A stretch of DNA of 64,000 nucleotides, taken from contig JAVHKY010000052.1 in assembly GCA_035079385.1 (NCBI GenBank), forward strand, positions 4,216,001-4,280,000. The letters are read 5' to 3'. The translations under genes were made by a program, and so were the position numbers. A model generated the notes under the pieces. The model made no database searches. It was not told the DNA's origin and worked only from the letters and a program-made list of their open reading frames with translations. Origin of the DNA: Aspidiotus rigidus (Eukaryota > Arthropoda > Insecta > Hemiptera > Diaspididae). This document shows positions 1-10,989 of this stretch, one piece after another (the first letter of the stretch is position 1; each line of letters opens with the position of its first letter).

Positions 1-1400
1 GTTACCACTCCCACGGCGAGTCGCCGTGAAGGATTATGTCTCTAGAATTTGGGACGATGAAGTTTCTCGAAGAACAAGTATCCACGTTTCACTTTCAGCG
101 AGTATGGTAGCGCGTATTAAACAGTCAAGTGATTTTCAGTATTTTCAGTATTATAGTACGTTTCATGGCTGATTATTCCATTCTTTATCAAGCGATTCGC
201 TTAAATAATATAAATAAAATCGAATACGGTGATGTCAGATGTATGAGCCGCAAAATCAAATGGCCTCGTATGCAGGGAAATTTTCATCACGTTATTAATT
301 GCTAAGACCTACTAAGATGATTCTGGGTGTATGAGGCGTTTTATTTTGGTCCTTTGGCAATAATGACATTCTATTGACAAAATATGCGTGAATTCAGCGG
401 CGTCAAGCAGCAGAATTTTGATTTTACGCGGTGGAATGTGGATTTTCCATCAAACATTTGTCATATTCCATGGCTACAGAAATTGTATTCACCTTCTTAC
501 GCAGCCGAAAAAATTGGAATAAACGCCGAGGAATGATTGAACTGCTGCTGAACGAGTCGGATTATTGATGACGTGGCGCCGCTCTCCTGAGGAAATTGAA
601 AAATCAGTGTTCACATCGCGTTTTTTTTTTTTTTTTTTTCAGTGGATGCGAGAAGCGACTCACATGAACGCTTCATGACGCTGCGTTTATTATTGTTTCT
701 TCACTTTCCCCTGCTTAAAACTAGATCATTTGATTCGCGGCGGATTAGGTCGGCTGGACGCTGCTTTGACCAGTGTTTTCCTTCCTTCCGACGCTCAAAA
801 AAAGATTGCATAGTTCGCGGCGAATCAAGGAAATGGAAAATCGCACCTAGACGGTGTTATTTTTTCACGTTATCATAAAAAGCTGTGTGTAGAATTTGAA
901 AACCTCACCGCCTTCTGAAGCGTTTTCTATAACAGTAGCGTAATAAAGTGATTTCTCTGCGTCCAAAAGCAAAATAATATTCGTGCTTCTATCTTTGTCA
1001 TTTTAATACTAGTCGCGGTCTTGAAATTTATCATAAACTTAAAAATATCATCTAGACATGGTCACGGTTAGTAATAACTAATAAATCAACTGTCATCCAC
1101 GTATTATTTTGGTCAAAAACTTGATATTAAAATTCTCTCTAATCGTCTTAAATAATTTGCCCAGAACAAGTGGCTACCCATTGCAACTCTTTCAACCTGA
1201 GGTAAATATACATTGTCGAACTTACAATAACCATTATTTTATCATAATAATTTTAAGTTTTCAAGGAACAACTCTTTAGTAATGGAGGCAAGATTCTTGA
1301 TTTCAGTCCACTTCTCGTCTACATTATTTTCAAAACTAAAGAGACAGATATATTTGTGAACATGGATACAGCGTCGAAAGAGACTAAAATTTCACTATCA
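1..1400. other. No recognisable gene (left edge)
   Basis: I see no convincing coding sequence here. A 21-base T run (about 620-640) ends in a CAG that could act as a splice acceptor at about 642. The open frame behind it has no recognisable domain, so I leave it uncalled. Confidence 0.4.
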
Positions 1401-1406
1401 ACTAAT

Positions 1407-2165
1407 TTAAAAACTTTTAACTAAGATGAGAAAGAGTTCAGTTGAGGTACGAGTGTTCAGAGAAATATTAGCAAGTAGAAAGTTTATAAGTCGGGGCCTT
1501 AATGGAGGCCATGACAGGACGCAGGGGGATATTGGGCTTATGTATTTTGGGGAGGCCGTAGATTCGCGGTGGGGTAAGTTGTTAATCGTTCTATAATAGA
1601 GATTTCTGTGCACTTCACATCAAACATAGTCTTGAGAATCTAGTTATTTTTCCTTTAGATGGATGAAGTTTGATCGGTATCTAGTTTTTTGTAGGGGGAA
1701 AAGGCTTCTAATATAGGGCACGTAGTTTTTAAGAGTACTCATATTTCTTCATGACAACTGTGCATTTCCCTTTGTCAGCTCTAGTAATAACCACGTGGTA
1801 ATTGTTTTCTTTCAGAAACTCCTCAGCAATTTTCTGGTCTTTTTCGTTGACTTGGATGAAAAATTTCTTGTTCGTCTTTTCATTGGTGCGTTTTAATTTT
1901 CTGAGGAGGCAGATAACACGTTGTCAAACTTCCGTTTTCAGTTCTTCTGGTGCTCTGGTCTGGATTACTATGAGTTCAATGTCTGCTATGATCTTCTCAT
2001 AGGGTATCTTTGTGGAAGGTAAAACAAACTTGGGACCTAGTTCTAGTACTTTCTAAACTTCCGCAAGAATTTCTACATTAGTGAGGTTGACCAGCCAGTT
2101 TCTTTCTCTTCGTTCTTCTATCCTAGGTGTCAGTTCTTTGGTCAGATGTACGAACTTGTTACACA
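1407..2165 (-). pseudogene. Penelope-like retroelement reverse transcriptase fragment (decayed)
   Basis: On the minus strand two blocks typical of Penelope-like elements can be read in order. The first, around 1751-1920, includes the residues ADKGKCTVVM, preceded by a lysine-rich stretch, and matches the conserved ADKG block of the Penelope RT N-terminal region. The second, around 1490-1575, reads [13 protein letters not shown] followed by IPLRPVMAS, the strongly conserved YGLPKIHKP motif of this group. The two are separated by stops and frame changes, and no intact RT core or GIY-YIG endonuclease is visible, so this is a dead fragment. The open frame called at 1407-1613 is in a different frame from the real motif. 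The family assignment rests on the two motifs read directly from the sequence. Confidence 0.75.
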
Positions 2166-2169
2166 ATTT

Positions 2170-2830
2170 GTTCTTTTTTTTTGAGCGTTATCTGGGAAAC
2201 TCAATCGGCCGGCAAAATTAGGACTTTTTATAGTCACTCACAATATCGACCATGAATCGACCAAAAATGAGTACCGGTAATTAAGACGTCTTTGTTGAGC
2301 GCGTCTATTTTTCGACTCAAATTAGAAGTCGATTTATGGTCGAAGTTTGGGTGGTTGATTTGTGCATGACTATTCGACCGTATTTTGACGTCTTTTTTTA
2401 GTAAGAATGAGCACTATTAGTATACTGTATTTGTAAGTCTTTGTTCAGTCAAAATGGGAATGACGATATTTGGACATATTTCTTCAGTAGAAATGAAACT
2501 TATACTGTATTTAAATATCTTTATTAAGTCGATCCATTTTTCGACCCAAATTAGACGTCGATGTGTGGTCGAAATTTGGTTGGATAATTTTTATGTAACT
2601 AATCGACCGTATTTTGACATCTTTTTTCAGTCAAATTGTAAATGACTGTATTTTGACGTATTTTTTCAGTCAAGATGAAAACTACCACATTTAACAGTCT
2701 TTTTTTAGTGAAAAAAAAATTGTCAATTTTTGGTCCATTTTTTTTTGGGCAACAACTAGGTTTCAACTGTTTCAAGTCTTTCTTCTGTCCAGGAAGAAGC
2801 GTAGGAGCGTAATTGTCCATTATTAGCAGA
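2170..2830. repeat. GTCGA-rich degenerate tandem repeat (unit about 225 bp)
   Basis: Two diverged copies of a unit follow each other from about 2303 and about 2528. Both start with a TCGA...TTTTTCGAC block, continue with AAATTAGA.GTCGAT and GGTCGAA.TTTGG, and reach ATCGACCGTATTTTGA about 70 bases later. Similar GTCGA-rich sequence occurs at 10340-10535 and 58970-59660. There is no coding potential, and it is probably a decayed transposon or its subterminal repeats. Confidence 0.55.
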
Positions 2831-3601
2831 TGACGTCATGAGACTAATTGAAGACCGACTGAAGAAGATGAGGGAAAAATTACATTCTTATGGAGATTGA
2901 GATTTACAACAAAAAAATCTCATATACACATCATTTGATAAGAATTCACAAGGGAAATAAATTCTGTTCTATAAAATCTTTTGATTGATATTATATTTTT
3001 AAAAATAATAAAGACAAAAAACTAAAAATCCGTGTTTAAGAAACAATGTTAATTTGCCCTCCAATATGAGTATAAGTACACTTATCACAGTTTCATGACC
3101 TGATAACAATCACGGCCTACTTTATATAAGACCGGAACTTAGCGAAGTCACAACGTCGGACTCCAAAATTAGTATACAGATTTACATGGACGCTTATAGG
3201 AAAAAATGAAAAAATTCGAGTATTTTGATTCGCACGCAAATAAAACGGAGTTTTCGGAGAGAATGAAAAGAATATAATTTAAAGAGCAAACGATTTTCTA
3301 TATTTTTTAAGCCCAAGTTTAGTGAAATTGATGCAGTGTGAGAGGAGTTATCGTCTTTTGAAAATTAAAAATCAGATAGGGGACAAAGTGAAGTACAGTT
3401 ACACCGTAGTAGGGATGGACCTTGGAAAAATTTCCTGGAGAGTTACTTGGAAATGAAAGAAATGAAAGAAAGGAATTTATTTTATCTTTCCTTTCCAAAA
3501 TTTCCAGTTTTTCCATTAATCGGGGCGAAAATACTTGTTTCACAAAATACACAAAAACACACAGGTTCCTTACTAGAGTCGTAATTTAATTTAAAAATAT
3601 T

Positions 3602-3683
3602 CATAAGCAAGCACTTTCGGATAAATATCCATCAACGGGTTCTTGCCCGTTGATAGATATTTATCCGAAAGCGCTTGCTTATA
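3602..3683. repeat. Hairpin with 38-bp arms and 6-base loop
   Basis: The arms 3602-3639 and 3646-3683 are reverse complements with only a few mismatches. The loop is TTCTTG. The structure lies just inside the left terminal repeat of the 3541-5713 element. It could be a minimal foldback transposon or could fold in RNA like a miRNA precursor. No coding content. Confidence 0.7.
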
Positions 3684-3819
3684 AATTTTACCGACTGTGA
3701 GGTATTACACCCGACGCAAAGTATTCAGGGGGGAGGGGGCAATAAACTTTCTCGACGTTTTGGAGGTCCTAGATCACTTCTACCCTAATAAGAAAATTTC
3801 AGGTTTCCTTATATATATA

Positions 3820-4693
3820 CAGTCGAATCTGTCTAAGTCGAAACTCAAGGGAAACACTTTCCAATTCGAGTTATAGAGATTTTCGAGTAAGATGATTTCG
3901 AGATAGCAAGATTTATTCAAAAAAAAATTGACTTACATAGTTTTTTTATTTGCGTTGATTTGAAGCCACTAAGCCAACCACAACTCGCCTCAAAATGTTC
4001 ACATTTCAGTTCGGTAGCAAATTTCTTTGCCTCCTCTTGAACAAGAGGTCCAGAGAGAGGAACATTTTGGTCACGACACTGCACAAACCACTTGTATACG
4101 CACTCGTCAACTTTGGGGAATTCTACGAGTCTATTTCTTTGGGCATTCTTTCCCCCTTTGATGAAAAGTTTCAGTATCTTTTCACGATCTTTCAAGATCA
4201 TGCTTAACGTACTCACAGGAATGTTGAAATCTTTCGCGATGTCTATTTTACGTTTGTCACTAGATTTTGTGTTTACAGCTTCTAACACTGCTTTTTTTTC
4301 GGCAATGGTCAATGTTTTCAATTTACGCCCTTCACCTCAATGTCTTTTAGCGGGGTTCATCGTAGAAAAAATTGAACGCATGAAAAATTTGATACGAACA
4401 CTCGAATACCACTCGAACACCCGATTACCGCTGATGTACAGAACACTGTGCAATATTCTTTCTCTATCTACGGCATAAATTAAATTCATGTGCATGAAGC
4501 TTTAAAAAGCGAGAAAACCCAATGTGTGGACAAACAAATCACTTCGAGTTATAGGAACATAATTTCGGACGTAATTCGAGATATACAGATTAAATTTGTA
4601 TTGAGTGTTATGGACATTTCAAGGGAAACGCATTTTCTTTCGAGTTGGGGGGTTTTTCGAGTTATGTGGTTTCGACTTAGACAGATTCGACTG
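3820..4693 (-). mobile_element. Tigger/pogo-type element, internally deleted
   Basis: Perfect 25-bp terminal inverted repeats begin CAGTCGAATCTGTCTAAGTC and are flanked on both sides by the dinucleotide TA (3818-3819 and 4694-4695), the target duplication of the Tc1/mariner/pogo superfamily. The 874-bp length is far below an autonomous Tigger element (usually over 2 kb). Only the N-terminal DNA-binding part of the transposase remains, on the minus strand. Confidence 0.85.
3917..4360 (-). pseudogene. Tigger/pogo transposase N-terminal fragment (CENP-B-type HTH)
   Basis: The minus-strand reading contains a psq-like helix-turn-helix (LTIAEKKAVLEAV, then KIDIAKDFNIPVSTLSMILK) followed by a CENP-B/Tc5 helix-turn-helix (CVYKWFVQCRDQNVPLSG ... 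LVQEEAKKFA ... ASCGWLSGFK). These two domains bind the terminal repeats in Tigger and pogo transposases. The likely original start is the ATG at 4358-4360, but a TGA stop follows seven codons later. The open frame that remains begins at a TTG. The DDE catalytic domain is missing, so the protein could not transpose anything. It is flanked by matching terminal repeats and TA duplications, which makes the family assignment firm. Confidence 0.8.
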
Positions 4694-5713
4694 TATAAGA
4701 TTTTTTTTGTCCACGCAACTCCTCAAAAACTACTGGTTGGATTCTCATGAAATTTGGCCAAGTTGTAGTAGATTATCTGAAGTTGGGAATGTGAATTTTT
4801 TTCTTAGATTTCTCGAGTAGTTGAGTAACTCTCAATTTTCCTCGAATTTCTTAGTGTTGTTTCTCAAAAAATATCAATCTTATTATCTTCATATCACTAC
4901 ATTACGTCATAGTGTATTCAATCTTATTGCTCTGTAATTTTTGTATCGGTTGGACTAGTGGTTCTTGAGTAAATCTCAAAATATAAGTGGTCCACGTATA
5001 GAGCCGTAAGAGCTAAATCTCGCTTATTCAATTTATTTGAGTTCGTTTTCCACGTGATTAAAGCATCATACACCTATTGGCTGCAAAAACTTCTCATTAC
5101 CAGTCATATATGATTGAAAAAATTCGACGTTTATTGGATACGTTAAACAAACGTTGTACGTAAGCGATGGATTGAATATTGGCCGTGTATTTTATAATTA
5201 CTGCGTTATGCAGGTAGGTATGCATAGCATTTTTTTTTTTTTTTTCCCTACATTATCGCAATAGGCTCGTAGCCTGAACACTGGGGAGTAATGTTGAAAT
5301 TCAGGTAAAGACAAAGTGGAAGTTTCATTGCCCATTTCAATTTTCCTCATCTATGTTTTGATTTTTGTTATTATCGACTTTATAATATCTTACTGTACCT
5401 ATTTTTGGAAATGGACAGTCAGGTTAATACTTTAAGATTCTTCTAAATCACCCAAGTTTTATATTTTAATTTTAATAGAACCCATTAAAAAGATTAGAAA
5501 TGAATTGAACAATAGAAGAGAAAGTGGAATACCTTAAATCATTATTATCACAATCAGCTTATAACTGAGAAACAATGAAGTTTAGGTATGGGGAGCATGT
5601 GTAAATGATTTTATAGCAAATTATTGAAAAGTCGGTGATGCTTACGCTACTGCGTGAGCTTTTTTAAATTAAATTACGACTCTAGTAACCTGTGTGTTTT
5701 TGTGTATTTTGTG

Positions 5714-6374
5714 ATTTATGTGTCGTAGGTAACACGGAAAAGAGAATTCATGAATACTTGTTTCATCGGAATCATCGCTGAAATTACAGAATATACAACC
5801 TATTAGGTATCTTTTCCTAATATCTTTTACTTGTAGGTTATTTCTTTTGTGAGATGAGATGAGATTGTGACATTGTCTTTCAAATTTTGATAGATTTCAA
5901 GTACTTGGACAGTTTGCGCAATCAGCGTGTTTGTTTACAGGAAAATACATATATTCTTATTGGTCGAGATATGATTTGAGTTTAGTACAGGAAGAAAATC
6001 ATGTTTTACATCGCTAAACAAAGGGCTGGAGTGATAGTGTTGATGGAATATTTGATAGTATAATATGATGAAAGATATGTTTTCATTGAAAAAAATTTAT
6101 TTCCTAAATTTCCATTATTTCTTTCCGGAAAGAAATCTAATTGGAAAAAAAAAAATAAATTTCTTTCCAAGGCACATCCCTACACCGCACCGTGAACTTG
6201 AACCACCCCAAAACGTTATTGATAAGAATGTTGTCATTTTCTACGTTCCGGCCTAATGGTCAAAGAGGGGGAAAAAAAAAGAAAAGAAAAGAAAGAAGAA
6301 GGAAACAAAACATTTTCTGTGCGCGATCAACAGAAAAGGGTTGCTACTGTATTATAATTAAGAACTAGTTACAA
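5714..6374. other. No recognisable gene
   Basis: AT-rich sequence. The A-rich stretch near 6140-6160 and the purine-rich tract at about 6265-6310 are low complexity. I see no supported gene. Confidence 0.4.
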
Positions 6375-6696
6375 TAAGGAACTATATAAGATAGGTATGC
6401 GCAAGTGATAATAATCTGGTTGATAAAGTATCAGGAGAACAGTTATTTGGGAATCAGACCAATCAGACGCTGAATAACTGCTCCTTTCACATTTTACTGC
6501 CGTACAAAGTTAAATTGACGTATATGCAGATAATGAATACGAGGAAAAGAGGTTATGGATATACTTGATTTAGCCTCTTTTTCTCGTATTCATTATTTGC
6601 ATATACGTCAATTCAACTTTGTACGGCAGTTTATCAACCAGATTATCATCACTTGCGCATACACTATCTTATATAGGTACCGGTAGTTCCTTAGTA
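6375..6696. repeat. Large foldback structure with an asymmetric 69-bp insert
   Basis: The right arm 6574-6696 is the reverse complement of two left segments, 6375-6427 and 6497-6552. Between the left segments lies 6428-6496, which has no counterpart on the right and itself contains a small hairpin (GGAGAACAGTTATT against AATAACTGCTCC). The spacer at the centre is about 20 bases. About 10 bases, TACCGGTACC, are extra in the right arm. It looks like a foldback element that later gained a small insertion, or lost it from one arm. Confidence 0.7.
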
Positions 6697-6699
6697 GTA

Positions 6700-7940
6700 G
6701 TGTGTTGTTTTAATGTTGACTGTAACGCAGTGTATGAGGGAACACCGCCGCAAGTAAAGTACAAAAATTTGTTTGGCAGGCACAATCATGATTGTTACTC
6801 CATGCAATCTCACTTTGCCAGGTTGCCTCCAAAGAATTAAAGTCATGTTATCAAACCTGGAAAGTGTTTGTCGTTGTCGTTACTTATTAGAGTTGTTTAG
6901 TTCGTCAGTTGAATTTGTAGTATTTGTGCGTTATTTTGTGGACAATTCGTTAATGGTCATTTGTGAGTGCTGTACAAGGGTTCCAACGTGTTCGAATTCA
7001 AGTCGATGACGCTACATTTTATAACTGTGTTCGGTGATATCATGACACTCTTAACTCGCATAATATATGAATGACCTGGAAGACCAGAAAATATTTCATA
7101 TTCTCAAATGACTTCCAGTTACTTCGCTAGTGACTTATTTCTGACTGAGTTTTGATCTAGGCCTACTACCTACCTATTTATGTTTTCAATTTGAAGCACA
7201 TCAAGCGACGTACCGTATCTACTTTTTCGAATATGAAGAGGAAGCTGCCAAACCAAACGTTCACAATCTTGAATTAGTCAGCTCACAGTGCATCAGTGTA
7301 CGCGGCAGGTGAAAAAAGCATGAGTACGGGTAAGTAAAGTTGAATCATAAATACTTCATTTTTCGAATCATATCAGTGTCGCGAAAATAAGCCCTTAGCA
7401 GTCTCATATCGCGTACATTGTGCGTCACCTGAGCTCTTGATAATTCAGCGGACAATTGTTGAGAAATTTTCGCATAATATGTCGTTACGAAAATATTGTT
7501 TGTAAATGATTGGATTATGGACGTATTAATTGCTCTTTTCATTTCTTCTGAATACTGTAACGTTTTTTGATGTTAGAGACACTGGAGTACTGTGCGGTTT
7601 GAGATGAATACGCTCGTATGTGACTTTGTTCTTCCGGCTCCTGTTTCAAACTTATTTGCTTGTTGTTGACAACAATATTATTTCCATTTTCGAAGAGATA
7701 GTAAAACTCCAGAAGTGAAAACTGCGCATCGTGAAGCAGTGAGTATGGTAGTTACAAGGAAATTTTGAGCCGAGCAGTGGTGTATTATCAGCAGGCAGGA
7801 AGGTACCGGTATTTCGCCACTTTCTTATTCAAATTTTGGTAGTCATGCTTGCCAAGAATATTTTCAGCAACCAGAATCCAGTTTCAGTAGACTCCGTGCG
7901 TGAATGAGTTTCGATCATAAATTCAGTTAGAACATAGTGA
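6700..7940. other. No recognisable gene
   Basis: Open frames at about 6619-7009 lack recognisable domains and partly overlap the foldback arm. I cannot support a gene here. Confidence 0.4.
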
Positions 7941-7944
7941 TGAT

Positions 7945-8057
7945 TAATGACAGAATACTCAAAGAGCAGAGTAAACGAAAAACCAATTACGAAGACCGCA
8001 TCTGCGGTCTTTGTAATTTTATTTCGTTTACTCTGCTCTTTGAGTATTCTGTCATTA
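7945..8057. repeat. Near-perfect 113-bp palindrome
   Basis: Two arms of about 56 bp meet at GACCGCA/TGCGGTC around 8000. They match over nearly their full length with a few small indels near the centre. No spacer is visible. The transcript from either strand would form a long hairpin. No coding content. Confidence 0.8.
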
Positions 8058-8689
8058 TGTCGAGCCGTAACGTTTCGGACCGTGTCAATTCTATAGTGAT
8101 GATTGTTGCATAAATTCTCGTTTGTGCCAATCTCGTTTATGTGCTGAGATGACGGTATGACGCGGTTCCTACTGTGCAATTTGTATTACTCTCGTTCATT
8201 TTATTCATTTTCACCCTTTTCCCGAGGATCATTTTGGAAATCACGTTCACTTCCAATTTACAGGTACCAAAAAACTTGATTTTGCTGATCAAGTAGCGAC
8301 ATTTTTATATGGAAATAACGTGTTTTATCGACTCATCATCCTTTTTCTGAAACAAACTTCACATTTTTGCATTCTGGGTTCTGGATGAAAGAACGAATTA
8401 GTTTTCAAACCGTTCTTTCACTTTCTTATGATGTACATACTTTGGGTGTATCCCAATATACGGCACCTTCGCAATCTATATAAGGTGGCGATCTATACTT
8501 AGATTTTGACCTCCTGAATACGGCAATATTAATTTTTTTATGAGTTCGCGCTAAATTTCCGCGATACGAACCAAAATAAAATTACAAAAATAACGAGCAT
8601 CTACTGATTCAGCTGGGGGCGCCAACCGAACAACAAACGATGTAGCCTTGCAAAACGTTTATGTAGCGAGTTGAAGACTGTAACATATC

Positions 8690-9655
8690 ATTTTCGCGCC
8701 TTTTTGCTACCGAACTCGGATGACCCCGAACTCCGCGTGAGTTATTCGCGCGTTTTACTAGCGTATTATTTTCGCGCCTTTTTTCTATCGAACTCCCCAA
8801 CTCCGCGTGAGTTATTCATTTTCGCACCTTTTTCTTATGAAACCCCCCGAACTCCGCGTGAGTTATTCGCGCGTTTTACTAGCGTATTATTTTCGCGCCT
8901 TTTTTCTATCGAACTCCCCAACTCCGCGTGAGTTATACATTTTCGCGCTTTTTTTTGTATGAAACCCTCGAACTTCGCGTGAGTTATTCGCGCGTTTTAC
9001 TAGCGTATTATTTTCGCGCCTTTTTTCTATCGAACTCCCCAACTCCGCGTGAGTTATTCATTTTCGCACCTTTTTCTTATGAAACCCCCCGAACTCCGCG
9101 TGAGTTATTCGCGCGTTTTACTAGCGTATTATTTTCGCGCCTTTTTTCTATCGAACTCCCCAACTCCGCGTGAGTTATACATTTTCGCGCTTTTTTTTGT
9201 ATGAAACCCTCGAACTTCGCGTGAGTTATTCGCGCGTTTTACTAGCGTATTATTTTCGCGCCTTTTTTCTATCGAACTCCCCAACTCCGCGTGAGTTATT
9301 CATTTTCGCGCCTTTTTCTTATGAAACCCCCCAAACTCCGCGTGAGTTATTCGCGCGTTTCACTAGCGTATTATTTTCGCGCCTTTTTTCTATCGAACTC
9401 CCCAACTCCGCGTCAGTTATTCATTTTCGCGCCTTTTTCTTATGAAACCCCCCCCAAACTCCGCGTGAGTTATTCGCGCGTTTTACTAGCGTATTATTTT
9501 CGCGCCTTTTTTCTATCGAACTCCCCAATTCCGCGTGAGTTATTCATTTTCGCGCCTTTTTTTTATGAAACCCCCCAACTCCGCGTGAGTTATTCGCGCG
9601 TTTTACTAGCGTATTATTTTCGCACCTTTTTTCTATCAAACTCCCCATCAATAAT
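8690..9655. repeat. 121-bp minisatellite, about eight copies
   Basis: The phrase GTTATTCGCGCGTTTTACTA recurs at 8741, 8862, 8983, 9104, 9225, 9346, 9469 and 9589, a period of 121 with two slightly altered steps (123 and 120). Each unit has two related halves, both containing CTCCGCGTGAGTTATTC and a TTTTCGCGCC block. Copies at 8862 and 9104 share one variant, and those at 8983 and 9225 share another (GTATGAAACCCTCGAACTTC), so a 242-bp higher-order unit is embedded. The array is unusually rich in CG for this window. The long open frames across it are by-products of the repeat. Confidence 0.95.
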
Positions 9656-10050
9656 TCTCGCACTTTTTGTGATTATATTTGTGCAAGCTTTAACTTTACC
9701 GGGCTCATTCCAACTTACAGTATAGACAATCTATTCGAGGAATAATTGGTTTATGGAATAATCATTTGTAAATATTTTTCAAAATATATCAATTGTACAG
9801 AATTTTTTTATATTCCTTCAGAGTCATTTTCCCGCGAATTCTTTCCCACCCTTACAACTCCCATGTTCCCACGACACCCCATACTTTGTTTCTATTGGAA
9901 GTATTTTTGTATTTGTAAATAAAATATGACCCCTTTAATTCATCGGCACCGGTTTGAGGACATTTAAGATGTTTTAAAAAAATTGAAATATTTGGAACCC
10001 ACCATCGAAAATTTTTCATTGAGAAAATACATACACTCAATTACATATAT

Positions 10051-10261
10051 AGACAATTATGTCTTTGTGAAGAAGTTTGTATGTGCTTTTGGTACCTGCA
10101 TCCAGGCGTATGACAAACGAAATTTTGAGTTCAATTTTGGTTTCCTCCCAAATGATGACGTCGACGCTGCTCATCGCCAGTTTTGTAGGTCTGAAGACGC
10201 AGAAATCGTTGTTGATTGTCTAGAGGAGATGCATCAAAAGTTGATTTCATCGTTTCCCTAA
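10051..10261 (+). CDS. Possible terminal coding exon, unknown product
   Basis: A good splice acceptor (ACATATATAG, about 10041-10050) opens into a frame that continues to a TAA at 10259-10261. The peptide has a clearly protein-like composition, including FVKKFVCAFGTCIQAYDK and FCRSEDAEIVVDCLEEMHQK, with four cysteines and an acidic helix-like end. I do not recognise the family. There is no ATG near the start, which fits a last exon rather than a whole gene. GTCGA-rich repeat sequence follows at 10340, so this could instead belong to a mobile element. Upstream exons were not found; the stretch before it is the minisatellite. Confidence 0.3.
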
Positions 10262-10339
10262 ATTTTGATTCCTTTGTTTAATTGTTTTATCAAAAGGTTG
10301 CAGTTTGAGGTGAGGAATTGACAGATGTGGTTGGATTGT

Positions 10340-10535
10340 GGCTTGATGAATTGTAGGACGTCGATTCTTTGGTCGATTATTGGTCAGAATAAAGTCGAAA
10401 AATAGGCGGAAATTATTTGACCGTTAATCGATCTGAAAAATCATTTCATGATTATAGAAAAGCTGGGTCGATCAATGATCGATAAGAGGTCAAATCGACA
10501 GCTTTTTTAGGTCGATTGTGTTTGCTGGGAAGGCG
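10340..10535. repeat. GTCGA-rich repeat remnant
   Basis: There are several copies of GGTCGATT, ATCGATC and GTCAAATCGAC within 200 bases. The content is similar to that of 2170-2830 and 58970-59660. No coding sequence. Confidence 0.5.
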
Positions 10536-10989
10536 TACTTTTCGCTTATCTAAGACGTCATAGGGCTCTTTGAACACCCGATCGTCTCTTACCTCATTTG
10601 AAAATTGGTTCTCTATCTTGCGTAGTTAACCAAGACGAAAGTGTTGAGCTTTTCGAATAATTGGTCAAGCTCGATTTGTAGAGGAATTGCTTTGTGAGAC
10701 TATTAGTTGATTTTTTGATTGGAAGTTGTCGTGTAGGTGTAGATCACATTCTTGAAGGCATTGGAAATATGTGAAGGGCAAATATCGTTCTTGTTACACC
10801 TTTTACAAGTAAGAAAAACTATCGCGGCACGAGTGTTGACTAATTTTGTTTCACATTTCACTATTTTACTGAATAGATTTCAGTTCCTGAAACGTAGAGA
10901 GTGAACTCAGTTAGGTGAATACATTAAAAACATTTTTGGCCATGTTAAAATGAAGAATATTAGAATCCTCAAGTGTACGAGCCATATTG

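Larger units (their letters stand above)
3541..5713. mobile_element. 2.2-kb element with about 55-bp terminal inverted repeats
   Basis: The sequence at 3541-3597, starting CACAAAATACACAAAAACAC, is repeated in inverted orientation at 5660-5713. The arms match almost base for base, apart from four extra bases in the left arm near CTAGAGTCG. The interior contains a hairpin (3602-3683) and a Tigger-type remnant (3820-4693). I see no obvious target duplication. A diverged copy of one terminus lies near 26690-26750. No transposase of its own is visible, so it is non-autonomous or a composite. Confidence 0.6.

Noticed and set aside
642..878. Open frame following a long T run and CAG
   Set aside because: The acceptor is good, but the peptide has no recognisable domain and no donor or partner exon was found.
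8671..9725. Series of related open frames that look like a repetitive protein
   Set aside because: The period of 121 is not a multiple of three and several frames are open at once; the array is a DNA minisatellite, not a protein repeat.
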